DNA of 5,560 nucleotides, from positions 1 to 5,560 of the forward strand of contig CAMNHH010000142.1 in NCBI GenBank assembly GCA_946539175.1. Direction: 5' to 3'. Numbering within the stretch: position 1 is the first letter of the stretch; every line of letters starts with the position of its first letter. Below, in pieces: positions 1-4,692 of this stretch. The DNA is from an uncultured Clostridia bacterium (GTDB lineage Bacteria > Bacillota > Clostridia > Oscillospirales > Oscillospiraceae). The notes under the pieces are model-generated. The model did not search any database. It saw only the letters and a list, made by a program, of their open reading frames with translations, and was not told the origin of the DNA. The position numbers and the translations under genes are program-made.

Positions 1-14
1 AAATCCCAATTTGC
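1..14. repeat. Possible edge of an intergenic repeat copy
   Basis: The first 14 bases (AAATCCCAATTTGC) resemble the outer arm and flank of the nested palindrome at 4653-4667 (AAATCCCGATTTTGC), differing by one substitution and one base of length. This would fit the trailing end of another copy of the same repeat family just outside the window. The match is short and AT-rich, so it could be chance. Confidence 0.25.
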
Positions 15-38
15 GTCGCGACAGGTCTGAGCTTTTCC

Positions 39-66
39 GAAACCTTTTCCCTCCGTGGTTCGTATA
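39..66 (+). promoter_or_regulatory. Candidate ECF-type (autoregulatory) promoter
   Basis: GAAACC at 39-44, a 16-base spacer and CGTATA at 61-66 closely match the promoter type read by many Firmicutes ECF sigma factors (GAAAC -35 and CGTA/CGTC -10, as known for SigW-class factors). The expected transcript start is near 72-75, giving a leader of about 33 bases before the TTG start at 107. As it lies directly upstream of an ECF sigma gene, positive autoregulation is the natural inference. The motif is seen in the sequence; its use is inferred. Confidence 0.55.
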
Positions 67-71
67 CACAG

Positions 72-85
72 TGAAAGGCCTTTCA
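72..85. promoter_or_regulatory. 14-bp perfect palindrome at the predicted transcription start
   Basis: TGAAAGGCCTTTCA is a perfect 14-bp palindrome lying 6 bases after the -10 element and covering the expected +1 of the sigma operon. It could be a repressor operator or a small 5'-leader hairpin. Nothing in the sequence says which, and it may be incidental. Confidence 0.3.
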
Positions 86-106
86 AACAGAGTGAGGTGA
101 TGGGAT

Positions 107-580
107 TTGAGACCTGATCTGGAGCAGGTCATGGGGGCCCACGGCAAGCGGGTGTTTGCCGCGGCCTACAGCCTGCTGAAGAATCGGGAGGACGCCGAGG
201 ACGTGGTGCAGGATACCTTCCTGCGGTATTATACCTGCAGAAAGCAGTTCGACTCCGAGGAGCATCTGCGGGCCTGGCTGCTGCGGGTGGCGATAAACCG
301 GGCCCGGGATCTGCTGAAAGCGGCCGCCCGGCAGCGCAGCGTCCCGCTGGAGCTGGAGCCTGGGATCGAAGCCTTCCCCAGCGACGAGAGCCGCGAGCTG
401 TTCCGGGCCGTGACAGCCCTGCCGGAGCCCTACCGGATCGTGATCCATCTGCACTACTACGAGGACTACCCCGTCCGGGAGATCGCCCGGGTCCTGCGGC
501 TGCCCCAGGCCACGGTGAAGACCCGGCTCTTCCGGGGCAGGGAGCTGCTCAAAAAGACACTCAAGGAGGACACACCATGA
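107..580 (+). CDS. ECF-subfamily RNA polymerase sigma-70 factor
   Basis: A 157-residue alternative sigma factor that would direct RNA polymerase to a small stress or envelope regulon. Region 2 spans about residues 8-75, with the typical core DAEDVVQDTFLRYY (29-42) and the following RAWLLRVAINRARD helix (55-68). Region 4 spans about 97-152, with the linker helix motif LPEPYR (105-110) and a helix-turn-helix in DYPVREIARVLRLPQATVK (120-138). Regions 1 and 3 are absent, as expected for ECF factors. The start is TTG: an in-frame TGA at 98-100 rules out anything longer, and GAGGTGA (94-100) lies 6 bases upstream. ATG at 131 is an alternative but would remove the first helix of region 2. The stop overlaps the start of the next gene (ATGA), indicating translational coupling to a putative anti-sigma factor. 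A candidate ECF promoter lies at 39-66. The ECF group and regulon cannot be told from this sequence alone. Confidence 0.93.
   Translation: MRPDLEQVMGAHGKRVFAAAYSLLKNREDAEDVVQDTFLRYYTCRKQFDSEEHLRAWLLRVAINRARDLLKAAARQRSVPLELEPGIEAFPSDESRELFRAVTALPEPYRIVIHLHYYEDYPVREIARVLRLPQATVKTRLFRGRELLKKTLKEDTP
563..570 (+). promoter_or_regulatory. Ribosome binding site of the anti-sigma gene
   Basis: AAGGAGGA lies inside the end of the sigma-factor gene, 6 bases before the ATG at 577. Its strength, with the ATGA overlap, fixes the start of the second gene and suggests that the two proteins are made in a set ratio. Confidence 0.8.
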
Positions 581-1497
581 CAGAACACGAACGCTACACA
601 GAGGCCTTCGCCAGGCTGGACACCGGAGTCACCCCGGCACAGGTCCGGGCCCTGGCGGAGCTTCGGAAAGGAACAATCACAATGAAGCACAGAAGACCCT
701 TACGGATCGTTTTGATCGCGGCCCTGGTGCTCCTGCTGCTGGCGGGCTCCGTCACCGCGGCAGGCGTCAGCGGCGGCTGGCTGCTGCCGGCCCTGTCCAA
801 CGCGGGCATGAACTCCGCCCTGCTGGAAAAGATCATGCACCCCGCCGTCTCCGCCACCGTAGGAAACGAGCGCTGGACCGTGGACGAGCTGCTGATCGAG
901 GGAAATACCGTCTTTTTGCAGTACACCCGGGAAAGCCTGGACGGCAGCCCGCTCCCGGAGCACCCGGAGGGGGCCGATTGGCTGGTGTATTGGATGGACG
1001 CTGACGGAACGAATCTGAGCGACATGGAGGGCAGCACCGGCTATGTGACGGAGGACAGCGGCGATCCCACCCGCCAGGTAGAGCTTCGGAGCTTTGATTT
1101 TTATCTGGACGGCAGGGAGCCGGATTGGGCGCACACGACCCTGCTGCTCTATCTGGACAAGGGCGCCCTCTTCCCCAGGCTGATGTTTTCCGCGCCGGTC
1201 GGAACGCCCTTGTACCGCAGCGCCGCGCTGGAAGACGGGACCCCAGTGAACATCGGGCGCTTTACCCTGGAGCTGGACCCCACGGGAATCACCCGGAACA
1301 TGGACGCGGACTTTGCCGTGGTCCTGGCAGACGGAACAACCGTGGAAGGCGGCGGCGCCAGTGGGATCGATTCTCCCGAGCAGGGGCTGGTTCCCGGCTA
1401 TACGCTCCAGATCAGTCTTCGGCAGATCATCGATCCCGCCGAAGTAACCGCCCTCGTCATCGACGGCGTGAGCTATCCCCTGACGGACGCGCCGTAG
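577..1497 (+). CDS. Putative membrane-anchored anti-sigma factor (DUF4179-like architecture)
   Basis: A 306-residue single-span membrane protein. Residues 1-40 form a short cytosolic segment with the pattern YTEAFARLDTGVTPAQVRAL (7-26), a helix resembling the start of many Firmicutes ECF-operon anti-sigma proteins. It is followed by a basic stretch (KHRRPLR, 37-43), a transmembrane helix at about 43-63 and a large extracytoplasmic domain (64-306) rich in predicted beta strands. No zinc-binding HxxxCxxC motif is present, so it is not a ZAS-type anti-sigma factor. The role, holding the upstream sigma factor at the membrane until an outside signal arrives, is inferred from the ATGA overlap, the topology and the gene order. 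The DUF4179 label is from recall of the architecture, not a domain search. ATG at 682 (residue 36), with GGAAAGGA 9 bases upstream, could give a shorter form lacking most of the cytosolic part. The TAG stop falls inside the inverted-repeat motif bounding the next intergenic element. Confidence 0.8.
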   Translation: MTEHERYTEAFARLDTGVTPAQVRALAELRKGTITMKHRRPLRIVLIAALVLLLLAGSVTAAGVSGGWLLPALSNAGMNSALLEKIMHPAVSATVGNERWTVDELLIEGNTVFLQYTRESLDGSPLPEHPEGADWLVYWMDADGTNLSDMEGSTGYVTEDSGDPTRQVELRSFDFYLDGREPDWAHTTLLLYLDKGALFPRLMFSAPVGTPLYRSAALEDGTPVNIGRFTLELDPTGITRNMDADFAVVLADGTTVEGGGASGIDSPEQGLVPGYTLQISLRQIIDPAEVTALVIDGVSYPLTDAP

Positions 1498-1516
1498 GGA
1501 CGGCTCGCAGCCGTCC
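1498..1516 (+). other. Perfect hairpin directly after the anti-sigma stop codon
   Basis: GGACGGCT and AGCCGTCC pair perfectly (8 bp) around a CGC loop, beginning at the base after the stop codon. There is no following run of T, so it is a weak candidate for an intrinsic terminator. It may protect the 3' end of the sigma operon transcript. Confidence 0.5.
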
Positions 1517-1522
1517 GGGTAG

Positions 1523-1553
1523 GGGCGGCTCTTACCCCCAGGGTGAGCCGCCC
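1523..1553. other. Second strong hairpin in the convergent spacer
   Basis: GGGCGGCTC (1523-1531) pairs with GAGCCGCCC (1545-1553). After a TT bulge, ACCC (1534-1537) pairs with GGGT (1541-1544) around a 3-base loop. This gives 13 base pairs in all. It lacks a T-tract on either strand. Confidence 0.55.
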
Positions 1554-1669
1554 GGCATTCGGAACGAATGCAATTTGCCGGAGGCAAATCCGGCAACCCT
1601 CGAATGCCCTGCAAGCAATTGTTTTCTCCGCAAACGCAGAAGCCCCGGGCGGGCGCTCAATGCGCGCCC

Positions 1670-3451
1670 CTACGGCGTCGGCGTCACGGCGCGAAGCCCC
1701 TCCGCGCTGAGGCGGGCGCCGGCTGCGCCTGCCAGGATCAGATCGGCGGCGGGGTCCAGGAGGGTGGCCTGGATCAGACGGCGCAGCGCCCGGGCTCCGG
1801 CGGGGTCCCGGGCGCTTTGCTTTGCCAGCCAGGCGGGGAAGGCCGGGTCCGGCTCCACCCGCAGGCCGGCGGCCTCCACCCGGGCCAGAGCCTCCCGCAG
1901 CTGCAGGGCGGCGATCTGCTCCAGTGTTTGCTCCGTCAGGGGCCTGAACTGCACCACCGCGTCCATGCGGCCCAGCAGCTCCGGGGAAAAGGCTCCCCGG
2001 ACCCGGTCCCGGGCTGACGCTTCCCCCGCCCCGGCTGCCCCGCCGAAGCCCGCCCTTGCCTTTGCGCCCAGAGTCCCGGCGTTGGTGGTCATCACCAGAA
2101 TGGTATTGCGAAAGTCCGCCCGGCGGCCCAGGCTGTCGGTCAGGCGGCCGTCCTCCAAAATCTGCAGCAGCAGGGCCGTCACGGCGGGATGGGCCTTCTC
2201 CAGCTCGTCCAGCAGGATCAGGCTGTGGGGTCTGGCCCGGACCTGCTCCGTCAGCTCGCCCCCCTTGCCGTGGCCCAGATAGCCGGGAGGGGCCCCCAAC
2301 AGACGGGCCGCCGTGTGCTCCTGGGCGTACTCCGTCATATCCAGGCGGATCATGGCGGCCTCGGAGCCGTAGACCTCCCGGGCCAGGGCCTTGCAGAGGG
2401 CGGTCTTCCCCACGCCCGTGGGCCCTGCCAGCAGAATGGCGGCTGCGGGACGGCCCGGCTCCGCCAGCCCCAGCCTGCCCCGGCGGACCGCGGCGGCCAC
2501 GGTCCGCACCGCCTCCGGCTGCCCCAGCACCGCGGCCCCCAGCCGGGTCTCCAGCTCCCGCAGGGCCGCCCGGTCCCCCTCCCGCAGACGCCGCAGGGGA
2601 ATGCCCGTGGCCCGCTGGAGGGCGGCTGCCACTGCCTGCCGATCCACGATACCGCTGCCCCGGAGACTCACCGCCGCGGCAGCCTCGTCCAGCAGATCCA
2701 CCGCCTTGTCCGGCAGGAAACGGCCCGACAGGTAGCGCTCGCTGAGCCGCACCGCCGCCTCCGCCGCCTGGGAAAGGATACAGACCCCGTGGTGCCGCTC
2801 CAGACCGGGGCGCAGCGCCAGCAGGATCTCCAGGCTCTGGGCAGCCGTGGCAGGGGCCACGTCCACGGTCCGGAAGCGCCGGGCCAGGGCCGGGTCCGCC
2901 TCGATGTGGCGGCTGTACTCCTCCCGGGTGGCGGCGCCGATGATCTGCACCCGGCCCCGGCTCAGGGCAGGCTTCAAAAGGTTTGCCGCGTCGATGGAGC
3001 CCTCGGCGCCTCCCGCCCCCACAAGGGTGTGGAGCTCGTCCAGAAAGAGGATCACGTTCCCCGCCTGGGCTGTCTCCGTCAGCAGATCCCGGACCCGTTC
3101 CTCGAACTCGCCCCGGTACTTGGTGCCTGCCACCAAGGCCGCCATGTTCAGACACCAGATCCGCTTCCCGGCCAGCTGCCGGGGCACCCGTCCGGCGGCA
3201 ATGCGGCGGGCCAGCTCCTCCACGATGGCGGTCTTGCCCACTCCAGGCGGCCCCACCAGGGCGGGGCTGTTTTTGCTCCGGCGGCAGAGCACCCGCACCA
3301 GCTCCGCCAGCTCCTCCTCCCGGCAGAGCACCGGCTCCGCCCCCGCCACCCGCTCCAGCGGAGCGGCAAACTGTTCCAGCAGTCGCAATCGGATCCATCC
3401 CTTTCCCGGCGCGCCGGACAGATCGGCACAGCCTTCAAATATGGGGATCAT
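1670..3451 (-). CDS. Compact Clp/Hsp100 ATPase with two AAA+ modules, lacking N and middle domains
   Basis: A 593-residue ATP-driven protein unfoldase of the ClpA/ClpC/ClpB class. Module 1 has Walker A GPPGVGKT (67-74), pore loop KYRG (111-114), Walker B ending LDE (137-139) and arginine-finger region ARRFR (190-194). Module 2 has Walker A GPTGVGKT (343-350), pore loop GYLG (390-393), Walker B LLDELE (413-418), sensor-1 Asn457, arginine finger Arg495 and sensor-2 GAR (552-554). All ATPase residues are therefore present. ClpC and ClpB have over 800 residues; this protein lacks the N-terminal Clp repeat domain. It also passes from the DEAAAAVSLR helix (256-265) almost directly to the second module, so it has no coiled-coil middle domain, as in ClpA. 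AGFGG (467-471) sits where ClpP-binding loops (VGF/LGF) occur, so a ClpP partner is possible but unproven. ATG 3451 has no ribosome binding site. TTG 3388 (residue 22), with AAGGGA 9 bases upstream, would give 572 residues. The TAG stop lies in the repeat edge motif. Confidence 0.9.
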   Translation of the reverse strand: MIPIFEGCADLSGAPGKGWIRLRLLEQFAAPLERVAGAEPVLCREEELAELVRVLCRRSKNSPALVGPPGVGKTAIVEELARRIAAGRVPRQLAGKRIWCLNMAALVAGTKYRGEFEERVRDLLTETAQAGNVILFLDELHTLVGAGGAEGSIDAANLLKPALSRGRVQIIGAATREEYSRHIEADPALARRFRTVDVAPATAAQSLEILLALRPGLERHHGVCILSQAAEAAVRLSERYLSGRFLPDKAVDLLDEAAAAVSLRGSGIVDRQAVAAALQRATGIPLRRLREGDRAALRELETRLGAAVLGQPEAVRTVAAAVRRGRLGLAEPGRPAAAILLAGPTGVGKTALCKALAREVYGSEAAMIRLDMTEYAQEHTAARLLGAPPGYLGHGKGGELTEQVRARPHSLILLDELEKAHPAVTALLLQILEDGRLTDSLGRRADFRNTILVMTTNAGTLGAKARAGFGGAAGAGEASARDRVRGAFSPELLGRMDAVVQFRPLTEQTLEQIAALQLREALARVEAAGLRVEPDPAFPAWLAKQSARDPAGARALRRLIQATLLDPAADLILAGAAGARLSAEGLRAVTPTP

Positions 3452-3500
3452 ACCCCGAAAAGCCGGGATTTAACCGTTTATTCACAAAAAATGTGCGGAA

Positions 3501-3529
3501 ATTTTAATTTTTCCCATTGCATTTTGAAA
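3501..3529 (-). promoter_or_regulatory. Weak candidate promoter for the Clp ATPase
   Basis: On the - strand, TAAAAT (3501-3506) lies 17 bases after TTTCAA (3524-3529). The -10 is good and the -35 is poor (about half the consensus). It is the best sigma-A-like pair seen upstream of the Clp gene in this AT-rich divergent spacer. A transcript from here would start near 3494, leaving 40-105 bases of leader depending on which start codon is used. Confidence 0.25.
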
Positions 3530-3544
3530 AAAACATGTTATGAT
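3517..3544 (+). promoter_or_regulatory. Sigma-A promoter of the ferredoxin gene, with extended -10
   Basis: TTGCAT (3517-3522), a 16-base spacer and TATGAT (3539-3544), preceded by TG at 3536-3537 in the extended -10 position. Transcription would start near 3551, giving a leader of about 45 bases to the ATG at 3597. The AT-rich region between the two divergent genes supports a strong promoter here. Confidence 0.7.
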
Positions 3545-3581
3545 AAGTGCAGCAAGGAAAGCACACAACCACCCACGACAT

Positions 3582-3588
3582 AAGGAGG
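3582..3588 (+). promoter_or_regulatory. Ribosome binding site deciding the ferredoxin start
   Basis: AAGGAGG is a full Shine-Dalgarno match. Two in-frame ATGs follow, at 3591 (2-base spacing, too close) and 3597 (8-base spacing, optimal). This selects 3597 as the start. Confidence 0.85.
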
Positions 3589-3596
3589 AAATGAAC

Positions 3597-3764
3597 ATGG
3601 CTTATACCATCACCGACAACTGCGTCAAGTGCGGCACCTGCGCCGACACCTGCCCCCTGGGCATCATCACCGAGGGCGATGACAAGTACGTCATCGACGC
3701 TGAGCAGTGCGTCGAGTGCGGCTCCTGCGCCGCCGCCTGCCCCGTTGAGGCCATTGAGCTCTAA
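3597..3764 (+). CDS. 2[4Fe-4S] clostridial-type ferredoxin
   Basis: A 55-residue soluble low-potential electron carrier holding two [4Fe-4S] clusters. The two classical motifs are CVKCGTCADTCP (9-20) and CVECGSCAAACP (38-49), each CxxCxxCxxxCP. All eight ligand cysteines are present (9, 12, 15, 19, 38, 41, 44, 48), and the length matches the short clostridial ferredoxins. In anaerobes such proteins accept electrons from enzymes such as pyruvate:ferredoxin oxidoreductase and pass them to hydrogenase, Rnf or other reductases; the partner here is not shown. The gene stands alone as a transcription unit, with an extended -10 promoter at 3517-3544, a full ribosome binding site and an intrinsic terminator starting 12 bases after the stop. 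This fits high, independent expression. Confidence 0.96.
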   Translation: MAYTITDNCVKCGTCADTCPLGIITEGDDKYVIDAEQCVECGSCAAACPVEAIEL

Positions 3765-3775
3765 GTAAAAGGCAG

Positions 3776-3808
3776 AAAAAGGGCCTGTGCGACGCACAGG
3801 CCCTTTTT
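3776..3808 (+). terminator. Intrinsic terminator after the ferredoxin gene
   Basis: GGGCCTGTGC (3781-3790) and GCACAGGCCC (3794-3803) pair perfectly around a GAC loop, followed by TTTTT (3804-3808). The preceding AAAAA (3776-3780) can pair with this run, making a 15-bp stem. The A-tract on the 5' side means it could also work on the opposite strand, although no - strand gene lies close upstream. Confidence 0.93.
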
Positions 3809-3810
3809 CG

Positions 3811-4542
3811 ATGGATGACGCTATGGAAGCGAAGTATGAACTGCTGCAAAACGGCACGAAGCTCTGCCGCGGCGGCGAGGCCTTTCCCTTGAGCACCGAC
3901 GCGGTGCTGCTGGCGGATTTTGCCAGGATTCCCCGTGGGGCGGCGGTCTGCGACCTCTGCGCCGGCAGCGGAGCCCTGGGGCTTCTGCTGCTGGACCGGG
4001 ATCCCGGCGTCTCCGTGACGGCCCTGGAGCTGCGGGAGGCCCCCTGCGCCCTGATGGAGCAAAGCCGAAGGGAAAACCGGCTGGAGACCCGCTTCCGGGT
4101 GCTGCGAGGTGATCTGCGGCAGATCCGGAGCCTGCTGCCCGCGGGCAGCTTCCGCCAGGTGGTCTGCAACCCGCCCTATTACCCGGTGGGCCGCGGCTTT
4201 GCCCCGGCGGACGAGGCCCAGGCTGTCGCCCGGACGGAGCTCTGCTGCGGGCCGGCCGACTACTGTGGGGCGGCAGCATGGCTGCTGCCCACGGGAGGCA
4301 GCTTCTGGCTGGTCCACAAGCCGGAGCGGCTGGCAGAGCTCCTGGGCGCTCTGGGGAACGCGGGCCTGGAGCCCAAGGCCCTGCGGCCGGTCTGCCCCAG
4401 GCCGGAAAGCGCCCCTTCCCTGCTGCTGCTGCGCGCCGTCAAGGGCGGCAAGCCGGGCCTGGCCTGGGCGCCGCCCCTGATCCTGGCCCATGCCGACGGC
4501 ACGCCCACGGCGGAATACCGACGGATCTACCGGATGACCTGA
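3811..4542 (+). CDS. YabB/TrmN6-like N6-adenine methyltransferase (probable tRNA1(Val) A37)
   Basis: A 243-residue SAM-dependent methyltransferase of the COG4123 type. SAM-binding motif I is DLCAGSGALG (48-57), the acidic residue closing motif II is Glu73 (ALELRE), and the catalytic NPPYY is at 120-124, typical of enzymes methylating the exocyclic nitrogen of adenine. The segment FPLSTDAVLLADFA (25-38) matches the family's N-terminal signature. In Enterobacteria the family member modifies A37 of tRNA1(Val); the same substrate here is inferred. The downstream rsmI supports the assignment, since Bacillus yabB lies just before yazA and rsmI; no yazA-like GIY-YIG gene is present here. ATG 3811 has no ribosome binding site. 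ATG 3823 has a weak one (GGATGA, 3813-3818). GTG 3787 is in frame but lies inside the preceding terminator stem. With a terminator just upstream, expression must come from read-through or from an internal promoter I could not identify. Confidence 0.85.
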   Translation: MDDAMEAKYELLQNGTKLCRGGEAFPLSTDAVLLADFARIPRGAAVCDLCAGSGALGLLLLDRDPGVSVTALELREAPCALMEQSRRENRLETRFRVLRGDLRQIRSLLPAGSFRQVVCNPPYYPVGRGFAPADEAQAVARTELCCGPADYCGAAAWLLPTGGSFWLVHKPERLAELLGALGNAGLEPKALRPVCPRPESAPSLLLLRAVKGGKPGLAWAPPLILAHADGTPTAEYRRIYRMT

Positions 4543-4550
4543 AGCGGCAG

Positions 4551-4662
4551 ATCGGGATTTGTATAAGCGTAGGGGCCGATGCCCACATCGGCCCTTTCCC
4601 CGGTCGGCAGGGAGGGCCGATGTGGGCATCGGCCCCTACGGATGAAATCGACAAATCCCGAT
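4551..4662. repeat. Nested inverted repeat (112 bp), MITE- or REP-like
   Basis: Outer arms ATCGGGATTTGT (4551-4562) and the complement (4651-4662) are perfect over 12 bp. Inner arms 4568-4594 and 4614-4640 are perfect over 27 bp, starting with CGTAGGGGCC. The inner loop adds a TCCC/GGGA pair (4597-4600 with 4610-4613). Each inner arm is itself a hairpin: 4573-4581 with 4586-4594, and 4614-4622 with 4627-4635 (9 bp each). The DNA can therefore fold as one long stem or as two short ones. No protein is encoded. The same edge sequence recurs at 5525-5560, marking a repeat family. In this position it may stabilise or attenuate the methyltransferase-rsmI transcript. Confidence 0.9.
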
Positions 4663-4683
4663 TTTGCACATCACATACCTGAC

Positions 4684-4689
4684 GGAGGA
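4684..4689 (+). promoter_or_regulatory. Ribosome binding site of rsmI
   Basis: GGAGGA lies 3 bases before the ATG at 4693. The spacing is short but the match is strong, and the protein from this ATG begins exactly at the family's conserved N-terminus. This fixes the start and excludes the open-frame extension through the repeat. Confidence 0.75.
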
Positions 4690-4692
4690 CTT

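Larger units (their letters stand above)
1490..1677. repeat. Hairpin-cluster element with 10-bp terminal inverted repeats
   Basis: A 188-bp stretch between two convergent genes, bounded by perfect inverted repeats CGCCGTAGGG (1490-1499) and its complement (1668-1677). Inside are successive hairpins: 1498-1516 (8-bp stem, CGC loop), 1523-1553 (9 + 4 bp with a 2-base bulge), 1555-1571 (7 bp, GAA loop), 1573-1589 (7 bp, GGA loop) and 1651-1669 (6 bp). An alternative longer pairing joins 1554-1561 with 1601-1608. No open reading frame inside looks real. The CGTAGGG edge motif recurs at 4568, 4640 (inverted) and 5543, so these are probably members of one mobile or self-spreading non-coding repeat class. 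The hairpins may also help terminate or stabilise the two converging transcripts, although no clear U-tract follows any of them. Confidence 0.7.

Noticed and set aside
700..1614. Open frame of 304 codons on the - strand opposite the anti-sigma gene
   Set aside because: It has no motifs or ribosome binding site, and the + strand gene is supported by an ATGA overlap and a transmembrane helix.
1490..1677. CRISPR array
   Set aside because: The repeats are palindromic units of unequal length and spacing. There are no regular direct repeats with spacers and no cas genes.
1473..3398. Open frame of 641 codons on the - strand, longer than the Clp gene it overlaps
   Set aside because: Its translation is a low-complexity run of Gly, Pro, Ala and Arg with no domain, a by-product of GC-rich third positions in the Clp gene. 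The overlapping frame has every AAA+ motif.
3406..3417. 12-bp palindrome CCGGCGCGCCGG near the Clp start
   Set aside because: It lies inside the Clp reading frame in GC-rich DNA, where such palindromes arise easily, and it shows no link to a promoter.
3497..3514. Dyad GGAAA...TTTCC in the divergent spacer as an operator
   Set aside because: Only 5-bp arms in AT-rich sequence; too weak to call as a binding site, although its location between two promoters is suggestive.
2189..3583. Open frame of 464 codons on the + strand opposite the Clp gene
   Set aside because: Composition is Gln/Gly/Pro/Arg-rich with no recognisable motif. It is antisense to an intact, conserved ATPase and runs into the ferredoxin leader.
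3540..3596. Longer ferredoxin from ATA/ATG upstream
   Set aside because: The upstream start lies in the -10 element of the promoter, and the ribosome binding site points to ATG 3597.
4579..4692. N-terminal extension of rsmI through the repeat
   Set aside because: The extra 38 residues come from translating the palindrome. The ATG at 4693 has GGAGGA upstream and begins at the family's normal N-terminus.
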